A DNA stretch of 64,000 bases from Apodospora peruviana (taxonomy: Eukaryota; Ascomycota; Sordariomycetes; Sordariales; Lasiosphaeriaceae), in assembly GCA_033439685.1 (NCBI GenBank), contig JAUEDM010000004.1, positions 1 to 64,000 of the forward strand. Direction: 5' to 3'. A program made the translations under genes and the position numbers. The notes below the pieces were generated by a model. That model made no database searches and was not told the DNA's origin. It worked only from the letters and a program-made list of their open reading frames with translations. Below are positions 1 to 10,606 of the stretch, one piece after another (the stretch's first letter is position 1; every line of letters starts with the position of its first letter).

Positions 1-2
1 CC

Positions 3-1664
3 GGCGACCTCAGAGAGACGTCTGCCAGAGCCGCAATTGTGAACGTGTGTCTCACATACCTGCTGGAGTTGGACCATTCGTACGGACTACAAAAAACGAT
101 AGAGACGTACCATTTAGCACAATATTCAGCACAATATTGGGCGCAGCATGCGGAAATTGTCGAAAAGTCATACGGACAGGCCTTACCAACGGTGGAAGAA
201 TACTTTTCATCCCGGGCTGCTTTTGAGTTTGGATACCAACTTTATAGGCCAGATTGGCCGTGGACAATCACCGGTAAGGGAATGCTGGTTGGTTGTTTAT
301 ATTATGCAGCTCTTTCTGGTCTGGCCAGTTCTACTAAGATGCTGCTGGATAAGGACGCCGACGTGAACGCGCAAGGCGGACGATACGGCAATGCACTGCA
401 GGCGGCTTCATATAGAGGTCACGACAAGGTTGTCCAGATGCTGCTGGAGAAGGACGCCGACGTGAACGCGCAAGGCGGAGATTACGGCAATGCACTGTAC
501 GCGGCTTCATATGGAGGTCACGACAAGGTTGTCCAGATGCTGCTGGAGAAGGACGCCGACGTGAACGCGCAAGGCGGAGATTACGGCAATGCACTGCAGG
601 CGGCTTCATATGGAGGTCACGACAAGGTTGTCCAGATGCTGCTGGAGAAGAACGCCGACGTGAACGCGCAAGGCGGAGATTACGGCAATGCACTGCAGGC
701 GGCTTCATATGGAGGTCACGACAAGGTTGTCCAGATGCTGCTGGAGAAGAACGCCGACGTGAACGCGCAAGGCGGAGATTACGGCAATGCAGTGCAGGCG
801 GCTTCATTTGGAGGTCACGACAAGGTTGTCCAGATGCTGCTGGAGAACGACGCCGACGTGAACGCGCAAGGCGGACGATATGGCAATGCACTGTACGCGG
901 CTTCATATGGAGGTCACGACAAGGTTGTCCAGATGCTGCTGGAGAAGGACGCCGACGTGAACGTGCAAGGCGGATATTACGGCAATGCACTGCAGGCGGC
1001 TTCATATGGAGGTCACGACAAGGTTGTCCAGATGCTGCTGGAGAAGGACGCCGACGTGAACGCGCAAGGTGGATTCTGGGGCAATGCACTGCAGGCGGCT
1101 TCAGTTAGAGGACACGACAAGATTGTCCAGATGCTGCTGGAAAATGATACCGACGTGAACGCGCAAGGCGGATTCTGGGGCAATGCACTGCAGGCGGCTT
1201 CATATGGAGGTCACGACAAGGTTGTCCAGATGCTGCTGGAGAAGGACGCCGACGTGAACGCGCAAGGTGGATTCTGGGGCAATGCACTGCAGGCGGCTTC
1301 AGATGGAGGACACGACAAGATTGTCCAGATGTTGCTGGCCAAGTGTGCCGACATAGAGATGAGAACGCTGACCACAGCGGACAGCGCCATAGTTAGCACA
1401 GCCGTCAAGCGGGTAGGCATGCCCAGCCCAGGCACTGTTGAGCAGCAAAACTCATCCTTTGCCACTACTGCTTCTGTCACTAGAGTGGTATCTCACCGGA
1501 GTCATCTATATGAGGAAATCGAGTGGGGTGAAGCCAGCGCCATTGACGACCATGGTAAGGGCCCGGCTAAGGGTAAGCGGAAGGTGCAGCGCAAAAGGAA
1601 GACACCCACGACTGCCGAGCAGCCAGCAAAAAAAAGGGTGACGCGATCTAGCGCGAGTAAATAG
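3..1664 (+). CDS. Ankyrin-repeat protein, probable NLR-type C-terminal part (5' truncated by window edge)
   Basis: The reading frame is open from the first bases of the window, so the true start lies to the left; the first in-frame ATG is not the start. The first ~100 residues contain a CLTYL motif followed by a YSAQYW-like motif, as often seen between the NACHT module and the repeats of fungal NLR-like proteins. Ten 33-residue ankyrin units follow (DNA 351-1340), each with a GHDKVVQMLLE-type helix, then a Ser/Thr-rich linker and a strongly basic tail (KGKRKVQRKRK, later PAKKR) that could be a nuclear localisation signal. The units differ at only a few positions. Inference: repeat-based recognition domain of a non-self or incompatibility protein. 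The NACHT part is not visible, so a plain ankyrin protein remains possible. Confidence 0.85.
   Translation, partial: GDLRETSARAAIVNVCLTYLLELDHSYGLQKTIETYHLAQYSAQYWAQHAEIVEKSYGQALPTVEEYFSSRAAFEFGYQLYRPDWPWTITGKGMLVGCLYYAALSGLASSTKMLLDKDADVNAQGGRYGNALQAASYRGHDKVVQMLLEKDADVNAQGGDYGNALYAASYGGHDKVVQMLLEKDADVNAQGGDYGNALQAASYGGHDKVVQMLLEKNADVNAQGGDYGNALQAASYGGHDKVVQMLLEKNADVNAQGGDYGNAVQAASFGGHDKVVQMLLENDADVNAQGGRYGNALYAASYGGHDKVVQMLLEKDADVNVQGGYYGNALQAASYGGHDKVVQMLLEKDADVNAQGGFWGNALQAASVRGHDKIVQMLLENDTDVNAQGGFWGNALQAASYGGHDKVVQMLLEKDADVNAQGGFWGNALQAASDGGHDKIVQMLLAKCADIEMRTLTTADSAIVSTAVKRVGMPSPGTVEQQNSSFATTASVTRVVSHRSHLYEEIEWGEASAIDDHGKGPAKGKRKVQRKRKTPTTAEQPAKKRVTRSSASK
351..1340 (+). repeat. Ten tandem 99-bp units encoding near-identical ankyrin repeats
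   Basis: Ten in-frame copies of a 99-bp unit beginning aaggacgccgacgtgaacgc, with very high nucleotide identity between copies including silent positions. Differences cluster in the codons after QGG (Arg, Asp, Tyr or Phe, then Tyr or Trp), after NAL (Gln or Tyr) and after AAS (Tyr, Phe, Val or Asp). The repetition also creates a long spurious antisense frame. Confidence 0.95.
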
Positions 1665-3292
1665 CGCTACTGTAGTCTTTATCCACTTGTGTGGCTCCTA
1701 CTGTGGCTCGGAAGTGGGACACCTTCACATGCATAATGGTCGCAGGCGACGTTGAGGTATCGAGACTCGGTTAGACGTTAAACGGGGCAATGCTACTGGC
1801 TGGCGTCGGTGACCGCAACTTTCTACCACGAGTAGACGGCTGCCGTGTGAACGTATACGCGGATTCCTGTTGGTTGGCCTTAGGCCGCAAGGTGAGACGG
1901 CTTGCTAAGAGCGCTGTCCCGGCTTCGGGCTGATTGATTTCTTATGTCTTCGCGCGGCGGGACTGGGAATAGAGTGACCATAGCGTATCATGTGGGCTGA
2001 TGTGATTATCACCAAGTTCTGCTCAATACGAGATGGGGATTACAAGATTGACATAAGCTATTTCTAAGACCTTAAGTTGGCAAGGCTGTCTATATGATAG
2101 TTATAGAGGAAGCATGAAGAATAGGGTACGGACAAGCCGCTGATAGCATGTCTATAATGATGGCGTGATATTGATGGTTCACTTTTCTTGGTATTTCATA
2201 CAAGCTATTGTATCTCCTGATGCGCGTCTCCGTTGTACTATATTGCAGTGTGCCTAATGATGGGTGTCGCCGCCACTACTAAGGAATAGTAGACCTGATA
2301 GAGACAAGGAGGGTTCCTTAGCCCACAGACCAAGTCTGCTCCATCCTCACTCCCCAATCTGGAGGCATTAACTTTAATGTAGTTTCAGGCACATAACACA
2401 TCTAAACATACTAGAAGTAGTACAGCTTCAAAAATTGATACCCAGCGCGGGCACCCTATCGACCTTTACCCGTAGAATGATATTTTGCTTAGCTGTGTTT
2501 TGCCACTTTGTAGTAACGTTATCTTTTCAAAAATGGTTTAATGATACTAGCCAGCAGAATTGACTGGCGGAATGGGTAGGGATAGGGGGGAGGAAATGAG
2601 TGGCGGTTGTGAAAAGAATATTTATTTTCAGAAAATAAACTATTATTGGCATTAATGCTAAGGTGTAGTGATGGAAAAGGCAACAGAGTTAACGTTATGT
2701 GGCCAGATGGGGTGGGTTAGTGTTGTTAAAAAGACGCCTTGGAGGCGGCCAAAATCTGAGGAAAATTTCCCTCGAAACGATATTACATGCATGTACGGCT
2801 TTGCGCACTGCTCAGATCGGGGAATGAGCTACTCAGTAGGGTATCCAGCTCCGTCACCCTACTTCCCCAATTAATACCAGACAACATACAAGTAGACGTG
2901 CCAGATTCCTTCTGGATGGTCTCATAACTTCCGCGTTGTACTTGAAAGAATACCTATCAATAAGCAGACATGTCCCGATATACGTGCAGGTTGCAACATG
3001 TCCTCACGGCAATTAGAGATCGGACCTTGCTAAGTACCTTAATTTCCAGAGGATGGTAAAGTACCAACAGAAGTACTTATCTAAGAAGGTAACCTGGAAC
3101 TCCACGTATAATAATGGGCAATATGGCGAAAGTGGTAATAGTTAAGTTAACGTTATATGCTTTCGGGGATAATTACCCCGATAGACCTAATCCTTGCGTA
3201 GGCCCCTGCAATGAGCAAACGCGTCGCGCATTTGAGAGGAGCCAAATCCTGTCAGAAACATGAGCTAACTAGGTAAAGACTGGAAAAGGGCA
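1665..3292. other. Intergenic, no gene seen
   Basis: About 1.6 kb of lower-GC sequence with scattered stops in all frames. A 68-codon frame at 2668-2874 has no recognisable features. No terminal repeats or transposase remnants were seen. Confidence 0.5.
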
Positions 3293-3298
3293 TATAAA
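3293..3298 (+). promoter_or_regulatory. TATA box of the membrane-protein gene at 3381
   Basis: TATAAA inside catataaatc, 88 nt before the ATG at 3381, a usual distance for a fungal TATA element. Confidence 0.45.
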
Positions 3299-3380
3299 TC
3301 GAGGGGGTGCTGCAGTCCGTGCTACCAACCGTTTCTCCCTCCCAAAAATTCTCATAAAAAGTAAATACAACTCCCGAATC

Positions 3381-4566
3381 ATGGCATCTCGTCGCTTCAC
3401 CACCCCACTGATCCTGACCCAGGGGGCCCTCGCGTTGCTGGGCCTCTGGAAGCTGCGCATCGAACCTGGTATTCACAAGGTTCCCGTCGACTTCGAGCTT
3501 CTCGTCTTCCAGCGACAGCAGCTCGGCGACGGCTCGCCGCTCAGGACGCGGTACACCGGCCTCGCCTGGCTCGATGCGCTCCTGTCCATGCTCGTGGGCG
3601 CTTTCATGCCCGGCGTGGCAGGATGGCCTGAGTTGCCAACCGTCCGGATGCAGCAGATGTATTTTCTCGTGCAATGGTTCGCCGTTGTGTGCGTCTGGGC
3701 CGTCGAGGGATACCGCGTACGCAATGTCAGACGAGTTGTCAGCTAGTACGTTTACCACTCACCCTTTGTTTACCGTGTCGTCATATTAACTGATAAATAG
3801 TACTACTGTGTTTGCAATCCTGTACCAGATCATTGGCGGCGCATTCATCGTCCCCGTCTATTACATCTTTCACGCCATCGCCTCAAAACCGTCCGACTAC
3901 TACCTCGCATCTAGAGGAGGAGGCAGTCAAGTCCGATCAACCTTTGAGGCCAATAGTCTATTACCGGCTCTGGTGCTGGGCTACCTCACTCCCACCATCG
4001 CCCTGTACTTGCCCTGGGGCAATCAGGACCTGCTCCAGGTCCTGGCAGCCATCTGGCAACCAGCCCCATTCATACCGAATCTCCTCGTCGGAGTAGCATC
4101 CATCATCTTTAGTTGCTCTCCTTCAGGTGATAAAACCGCCCGTAAAAGCCCGAACCCCGTTTTCATCGTCTATATCGTCTCTGGCGTGATTTGCGCGGCT
4201 GCTCATATTGCTTTCGTCTCCACATGCCTCACATCCCCCAACCTCTCTCTAGCCTCGGTGCTGCTCCCCAACATGACGACGTGGAAACGGGACATCGCCC
4301 ACGGCCTGCTGTTTATGTTCCAGTGGGACTTTTGGGTGTGCTTCGCTTCGACGCTGCTCTGGTGCTGGGTTAGCGTGGCGGACACGCTTCGGGTTGTTGG
4401 TAGCAGTACTAGCAGTGGTTCCGGTCTTGTCAAAGCTGGGGTTGGGATCGTGCTGCTGTCGATTGTTGCGGGGCCGGGAGCTGCTGTCGCTGCTACGTGG
4501 TATTGGGTTGATGATAGGATGTGTGAGCTGGAGGAGGCTAAGGACGGTAAAGATAAGGCGAATTAG
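3381..4566 (+). CDS. Polytopic membrane protein homologous to the C-terminal half of the FMO fusion at 7773-10606
   Basis: Exons 3381-3745 and 3801-4566, joined through TA|gtacgt...aaatag|T, give 376 residues with about seven or eight hydrophobic segments and no signal peptide other than the first helix. It aligns by eye with the membrane half of the FAD monooxygenase 3 kb downstream: QIIGGAFIVPVYYIFH against QLVGVGVVSPLYYLLH; a W-I/V-E-x-x-R block before it; a QWD against RWD block; and an AGPGAAVAATWYW against LGPGAAAGLGWLW block near the end. It is therefore a free-standing version of that domain. Catalytic function is unknown to me. Fungal integral-membrane terpene cyclases (MacJ/AscF type) are a comparison worth making, but no active site is identified here. 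It is the first gene of a three-gene group with the tyrosinase and the fusion enzyme. Confidence 0.8.
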
Positions 4567-5680
4567 GATAGGAGGGACTGTAATAATCTGTCGTGTCTCC
4601 TTCCTCCTCTTTGCTGTAAGAGTCTATTCAGGATATTTAATGGCAATTACTCGACCGGTTTATTATACCGGCCCAGTCTTATTTTCGTCCTACCGCTGCC
4701 ATCAACTGGCCAATTCAATCGTAGAATTTCCCGATTGCTGCCTCAAGTCCCCGTGAGTTGCCATAGGACCTGCCAGCATTGTGGCCCGGGTCTTTCCTCT
4801 CCGAATCCGTTCTTCGCTCTCAAGACTTCTTGCCAAGGAAGCAGGCAGGCAGACAGAGATGCCCTTCCCTGGACAGACTGTAACTGCCTAGCTGGCCTGC
4901 CACCTCCCCGGTCGCCCTCAGCCACTCCCAGCTTCATGGCATGAACGATCGCGTCAGCCACGTATGTGGCCCAGGAAACAAAAATTATAATTGAGATGTC
5001 AAAACCGTGCAGGTCTCCTGGTTGGTGCGGTGGCTGTTCGTCCCGAGTTTTGACTTTGTATGGTTCTAGTCGAACTCCATAGCCCTGTGCCACCGCCGCG
5101 CCCATCGCCAACTGTGCATGAACCTTGTAGTGTTTGTATGCCCAGGACCAAGGGACCATACCGATACGGTATACCCCTTGCTACGCCGCCCGCATGCCAC
5201 TCGGATTTCCATCACAGCGCAAAAATGCTCAATTCTTCATTGGCCTTCCCGAAATGGACGACCTCGGACTCGGGCCATACCGTCATCTGTTTTATGCTTG
5301 TCTAGGTAATAAGGCAGGTTTCACTGCCTTCTAGAAGCACTGTCAACCGCAGCCAGGAACCAGGGACCCGGGACCAGTCGGCATGTTGGCTCATTTAACG
5401 GGCTTTCCGCGTGCTTTTGGGGGCACGGTACAAGGTTGAGTTCAGGAATCACTCTGTGCGTTGAGATCTGATCGGGCTACGATGTCAGTTGTGTGACTTA
5501 TTGTCTGCAGATGGCTATATATCTTTGCTGGTTTATAATGGACTGGGCAACGGGCACCTAGGGAATAAATAGTCCCCTGTTTCCTTCCAGAAGTAAGTAG
5601 GAAGTTAAGGCCATCACTTTCACTCTCGTCTGCTTGGAGTTTCTTCGCCTGACAGTCTTTACTTTCTTTATTCGTTCATT
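4567..5680. other. Intergenic; upstream region of tyrosinase
   Basis: No supported gene; short frames on both strands lack features. TATATAT at 5516-5522 lies about 160 nt before the tyrosinase ATG and is a possible TATA element. Confidence 0.4.
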
Positions 5681-7546
5681 ATGATGTTGCTCCCAAGTCT
5701 CAGCGTCCTCGTGGCCTTCGCCTCTGTCCCGTGGGTAGGTGCACAGCAGCTGACCGGTATCAAAGCCGGTGTGAACCAACAGACAGGCGAGCGACCGGCC
5801 AGACTAGAAATCAACGACTTCCACGCAAAGGGAGGCCCCGCATGGTGAGACTAAATTCTCTGATGTCTGGTTATATTAGAAGTTAGGGAAGCTAAACTTA
5901 GATAGGGACCTGTTCATACAAGCCCTAACGGCCATCGAGGCAGCCCCAGAGAACGACCTTCTCTCCTGGTACCAGATTGCCGGTATCCACGGCCTTCCGT
6001 TCAAGCCATACAACGGCGTTGAGAATGTGCCCGGTGGCCAAGTCCAGGGCGGTTATTGTCCTCATGGAGTATGGTTATACCTGACCGTCTATCTATCAAG
6101 TTCGTTGTGCTAATCAACCACTGGGTTTCGTGTAGTTTATCACCTTCATCACCTGGCACCGCCCTTACATCGCTCTGCTCGAGCAAACCGTCCAGAGCCA
6201 GGCCGAAAAGATCGCAGCTCAGTACACCGGCTCGTCAGCAGAAGCATACAAAGCCGCGGCGCAGACCCTGCGCTTCCCGTACTGGGACTGGGCCGTGAAG
6301 CCGCTACTTCCGCCGGTGACGATGGAACCAACAATACAAATCACCGGCCCGAAAGGCCCTCTGACCCTGCGTAACCCGCTCTACAGCTACGAGTTCCAGA
6401 CCTTTCCCTTCACCGACCCCGACTTCCAGGGCTACACCGTCACGCAGTTCAACGAGACGAAGCGGTGCACCGACGCAGCTGAGGGCAGCGACGGCGTCAA
6501 CAACTTCAACACCATCAACCAGCTCCTCAACGGCCGCAACTTGAAGAGTCTAGTCTACAGCGTCTTCACCAAGAGCCCCAAGTTCGCCGACATGGCGTCC
6601 ACATACGCGAGGGGGCCCAGCTTCGAGCAGCCGCACAACCTCGTGCACCAGGACATGGGCGGCGGGCCACTCTTCAGCAAAGTCGGCCACATGCAGCCGG
6701 TCGCCTGGTCCGCGTTTGACCCCATCTTTTGGCTTCACCACGCCAACATCGACCGCTACTTTGCCATGTGGCAAGCCATCTACTATACCGGCAATATGTT
6801 CAACGGCTCCTTCCCGGGTCTGCCGACATTCGGGACCGCCGAGGGCCCCGTGACGGCTGACTCGCCGCTCAAACCGTTCCTCGACTCTGCCAACACGTTC
6901 TGGACCAGCAACAGTTCTTCGTCCACGCGCCCGTTTGGGTACACGTACGAAGGTCTGGAGGACTGGGCGATGAGCGCGCCGGATCTCGCGAAACAGGTTA
7001 CCGCACTGGTTAACAGGCAGTATGGTGAGACAGAGACGACGAAGAAGAAGATGGTTCGTCGTCAACAACAAAAGCAAGAAAAGGATTACGCGGTGGAAAT
7101 CAAGGTTGATCGCGCCGACCTGCCGCTGCCATGTGCGATTGAGGTTCGCGTCGATACCCCTGCTGTCCAGGGCCAGCTGGTGGGTGAGTTTGCGCTGCTG
7201 GCGATGCCGACGGCCGGTGTAGCGTATGCGAACATTGGGTTCGACAATATCGATTTGAACGTTCACATACCGGCAAGCGAGATGGTGGCGGCGCTGAAGG
7301 AGAATATGCGGGTTGTGATTAAGAATGCGGTATGTTGAGTTTCCCCTGACATGGAATGAGATCATTGCTGATGAATACGAAAAGGAGAACGGCACAACCG
7401 TACCGCCCGAGTCGGTACGCAGTCTCGCCATCGAGATCCAGGACCGCGACGTCACGGCACCTCAGTCCGAGGACGAGTTCCCCGTGTACGGCAAGATGAC
7501 GAGCTGGCCGGTGGATATCAAGGATATTGCTGGTAGTACTAGCTAG
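5681..7546 (+). CDS. Secreted tyrosinase (type-3 copper phenol oxidase)
   Basis: Four exons: 5681-5844, 5906-6068, 6136-7329, 7385-7546; 560 residues. Tyrosinases hydroxylate monophenols and oxidise diphenols to quinones with a dinuclear copper centre. CuA ligands: H83 (IAGIHG), H108 (YCPHG) and H117 (WHRPY). CuB: H276 and H280 (HNLVH) and the HH pair 310-311 (FWLHHANIDRY). C106 sits two residues before H108, matching the Cys-His thioether of many fungal tyrosinases. Residues 1-21 look like a signal peptide (cleavage near VGA|QQ), so the enzyme is probably extracellular. A basic linker (KKKMVRR, 412-418) separates the core from a C-terminal domain and could be a Kex2-type processing site, as expected for latent tyrosinases. 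It lies between two genes sharing a membrane domain, which points to a role in a local pathway rather than general melanin. Confidence 0.93.
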
Positions 7547-7772
7547 AGCCAGTCCGGACATGGTCGGATATAGATGCGCTTATCGGAATCACTTCCACTC
7601 TTGCTCAATCTTCAATGATGCTTCGATATTGCTTTGACCCTAGGCCGGCCGGCTACACTATAGCAGATCTGCCCAAGCCACTGAGTCATTGTGCCCCATC
7701 CGAGTATTCCTAAGTACCGTCCTCCTCGTAACCAACATCACGCTCTTCCACTTCCATCAAGCCCATCCAACC

Positions 7773-10606
7773 TCAGTGTTTCTTCCCATTCATCACCTCC
7801 CCGTTCTCCCCCAACTCCAACTTCTTATTCCACTCCCTCGCCACCTCCTCCGTAACTGCCGAGCTATGCCTCCTGCTCGCCAACAATTCCTCCCTCCACA
7901 GCCAACCCAATCCTGCCGCTGCACCAGGTCCCAGCACCACAATCGCCGAAACAGCCATGACCCAAATCCTAGCCCATGCCATCTCCAGCATACCCGCGTG
8001 CTTGATATCCCAGAAAAGATAGCCCAGCCAAATAAACGTGTTGGCAAACAGAAACGTCTGATCCCACCTAAGAAAATTGCCCGCCAGCATGACCAACCCC
8101 TTTTCTTCGTTCAGAGAAGGAAGCAACGCCGCAATAGCCGTATCGCGCATGTTGAGGACCGAGAAGCAGGCATAATAAACCCAGACCGCCGCAGAGTGGA
8201 GCGAGAGCGTGCCAACCGTGAACCTGATGGCCGGTAAATCGCTCCTCACATTATGGATGCGGTCGTGCATTGTCGTGTTTGCTGGCAAACGAGAAAGTAC
8301 CTGAGAGGCGAGCACCGACAAAAATACAGGAAAAAGTTGCCAGACGTAAGCGGACGAGACGCGCTGAGGCAAAGAGGGGGCGAAGAAGCATAGATACAAA
8401 GGTACGTAGTAGACCATCACGAGCGCAGGGAATATGACCTTGGTGTAGGCGACGCGGGTCAGGCGCATGTCGGCGGCCTTGAAATTTTCGATCTGCGAAG
8501 ATGTGTAGTGCAGCAGGTAGTAGAGCGGGCTGACGACGCCGACGCCGACGAGCTGGCTTGCGAGGAGGAAGAGCAGTGGCCTGAAACCTTGTCAGTAAAG
8601 GTTATGTGTGCGGGCTGGAAAGGAAAAGACGTACAGTTGCGAAGCCGTTAAAGCGTTTGCTCGACGAACACACTCGATCAGCCAGACGGCGATAATGACG
8701 CCGTAATCAACCAGAAACAGAAAGGCCTGTGGCGCCACCGCGTCGAGTCCCCACAACGCCGGCGAGAAGAACACGACAACCTTGGCGAGGATATCGTCGA
8801 GCCACTTGACGTGATAGAAACTCGTTGCGACCGAACCGCCCCAGGGCAGGTTTCCCCCGTCCTTGACGATGTCAGCTGCCAGGCTGAGGACGGCCGTCGG
8901 GTCCATGAGATTCTTGGCGGCAAAGAACAGCACAACAAAGGGCAAGCCGAGCGCAGCCCGCTTCAGCAGACTCTCCTTGTGTCCGATGCCCTGGTTCGGG
9001 TTGAACGGCATGGTGCACTGCGTCGACCGCAGTGGAAGCGGGAGGTAGCTGATGGCGCTCGCGCCGACCTGGATGTCGGCCGCAGTGTCGGCGAGCAGGT
9101 CGCCCAGGTACGGAACGCACCACCAGGCGATGAACAGGTGGATCGGGTCGCGCAGCGCTTGCAGGCGCGTGACCTGGGCGTTGATCTTGACGAGGTCGGC
9201 AGCTCTGACTTGTCGTATCTTTTGGTAGGACGTCAGCGCTGCCTTGATCTGGCTCTCGGTTGGACGAGGGGTCTTGTCGAGCATCTCCTTGATGGCGCTC
9301 GCCAGCGCGGCGGCGCTCTCGATGGCGGCGTTGCCGCCAGTACCAATATTGGGCGTCATCTTGTGGATGCTGTCTCCCAGACAGGCGATGCGGCCCCATG
9401 TCCACGTCTCAAACGTCGCTTCTTCCAGTGCAACCAGGGCCGACGAGGACGTCCTCTCCCAGAGCTGTGCAAAGGTGACGTTGGGCCGAATCTTCATGTC
9501 CGAGTGCGCTTTGGCGAACTTCTCGGCTTCTTTCCGCGAGTAGTGTGGAATCTCGGTCCCGCGGTACACCCTGTCTAGCTTCTGGAAGATGAAGTAGTAC
9601 GTCCGCCCGCCCCTGCCGACGACCGCAAGGGAACTTCGGTCTCGATCGTAGCCGTAGTCGCCGGCAGCGATCTCGAGTCCTGGGGCCAGCGAGCAGATTC
9701 CAAAGAGACATTGGTACTCTGCCGCCAGTGCTGTAAAAGAGATATCTGTCAGCACCGGTGACCAGTGTGCTTGGATTTCTTAGTCTTCATATAGTGTGTC
9801 TGCCTTCAACTCACCATTTTTATCCTTCTCGACGAGCTTTGGATTGTGTTTCTCTACAAACTTCCACAGTGCTTCGCGGGTCTTGCTGTAGACGCCATCT
9901 GCCCCGGCGAGAATATCGCCGTGGTATGAGGTTCCGTCCTCACACTTTACCGTTACTCCATCGTCGTCCGATGAGTGAATAACGTCGACAATTCTCTTCT
10001 CCGTCATGATTTTGCTCTTGTCTTGAATTCTGTTGTAAAGAAGCTGCAGGATGATTTGTCGATCCTCGAACGACATGTGGTATCCTGTTCTCGTTGCCAT
10101 CAGTGGCGCGAAATCGGATCGTGGAGCGAGGAGGTTGCCGTTGCTATCTCGATCTGCCGACCATACATGCAATTCCTGCCAGATCATATGTCAGCGATCA
10201 TGTGAAAATAAGTCTGGGTTATTCTGCTCACTGATTGCTTCATGAGTTCGTCGTAAACGCCGAGTTGATCGAGTATCTTGAATGTCCTTAGTGGTCAGCG
10301 CTTGTTGGTAGTCCTGCCTTGGGTCATATGAGGACATGAGAGGGATTGATAGATGCTTACACGACATCCGTTCGGCAGCAGCGCTATACCTGCGCCAACC
10401 TGAGGAGCAAGCTCCTTCCGGCGATCGAGAAGTAAAAAGTCCACTCCGCCTTGCTATAGACAATGACGTTGGTTGGTTATCAGCGGTGCCCGGTACACAT
10501 TAAGTAGACTTCAACGAGGTCAACAAACCTCCAAGGCATTGGCGAGAGTCAAGCCAGCGACACCGCCACCGGCAATCAGCACTCGAAACTGTTTCTTCTC
10601 GGTCAT
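7773..10606 (-). CDS. FAD-dependent monooxygenase fused to a polytopic membrane domain
   Basis: Six exons, all phases closing: 10606-10529, 10453-10361, 10276-10232, 10175-9815, 9730-8635 and 8580-7773; 826 residues. The N-terminal half is a PaxM/UbiH-like flavin monooxygenase: the dinucleotide-binding GGGVAG follows VLIA near residue 10, the DG motif reads GADGVYSKTRE, and the second FAD motif is G311-D312-SIHKMTPN with a GGNAAIE helix. From about residue 450 the protein becomes polytopic (about seven helices) and aligns with the stand-alone protein at 3381-4566. I infer flavin chemistry (hydroxylation or epoxidation) coupled to a membrane-embedded activity. It is convergent with the tyrosinase (226 bp between stops). 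I started at MTEKKQFRVLIAGG rather than an upstream in-frame ATG because the FAD fold begins there. The first intron donor is the weaker GTTTGT. Confidence 0.88.

Noticed and set aside
334..1089. Long antisense frame across the ankyrin array
   Set aside because: It is an Arg/Pro-rich mirror of the 99-bp repeats; an open antisense frame is produced automatically by a 3n repeat unit.
351..1340. Tandem repeat resembling a CRISPR array
   Set aside because: No unique spacers; the units are coding and of ankyrin type, in a eukaryotic genome.
2668..2874. 68-codon frame
   Set aside because: No domain, signal peptide, promoter or splice support.
6550..7455. 301-codon antisense frame over the tyrosinase
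   Set aside because: Lies wholly opposite the copper-site exon; composition and motifs belong to the plus strand.
8811..9578. 255-codon plus-strand frame over the FMO fusion
   Set aside because: Shadow of the minus-strand gene, which has complete FAD motifs and consistent splicing.
3381..10606. Classical PKS/NRPS/terpene backbone cluster
   Set aside because: No backbone enzyme or prenyltransferase visible within the window; the trio is reported only as a candidate group.
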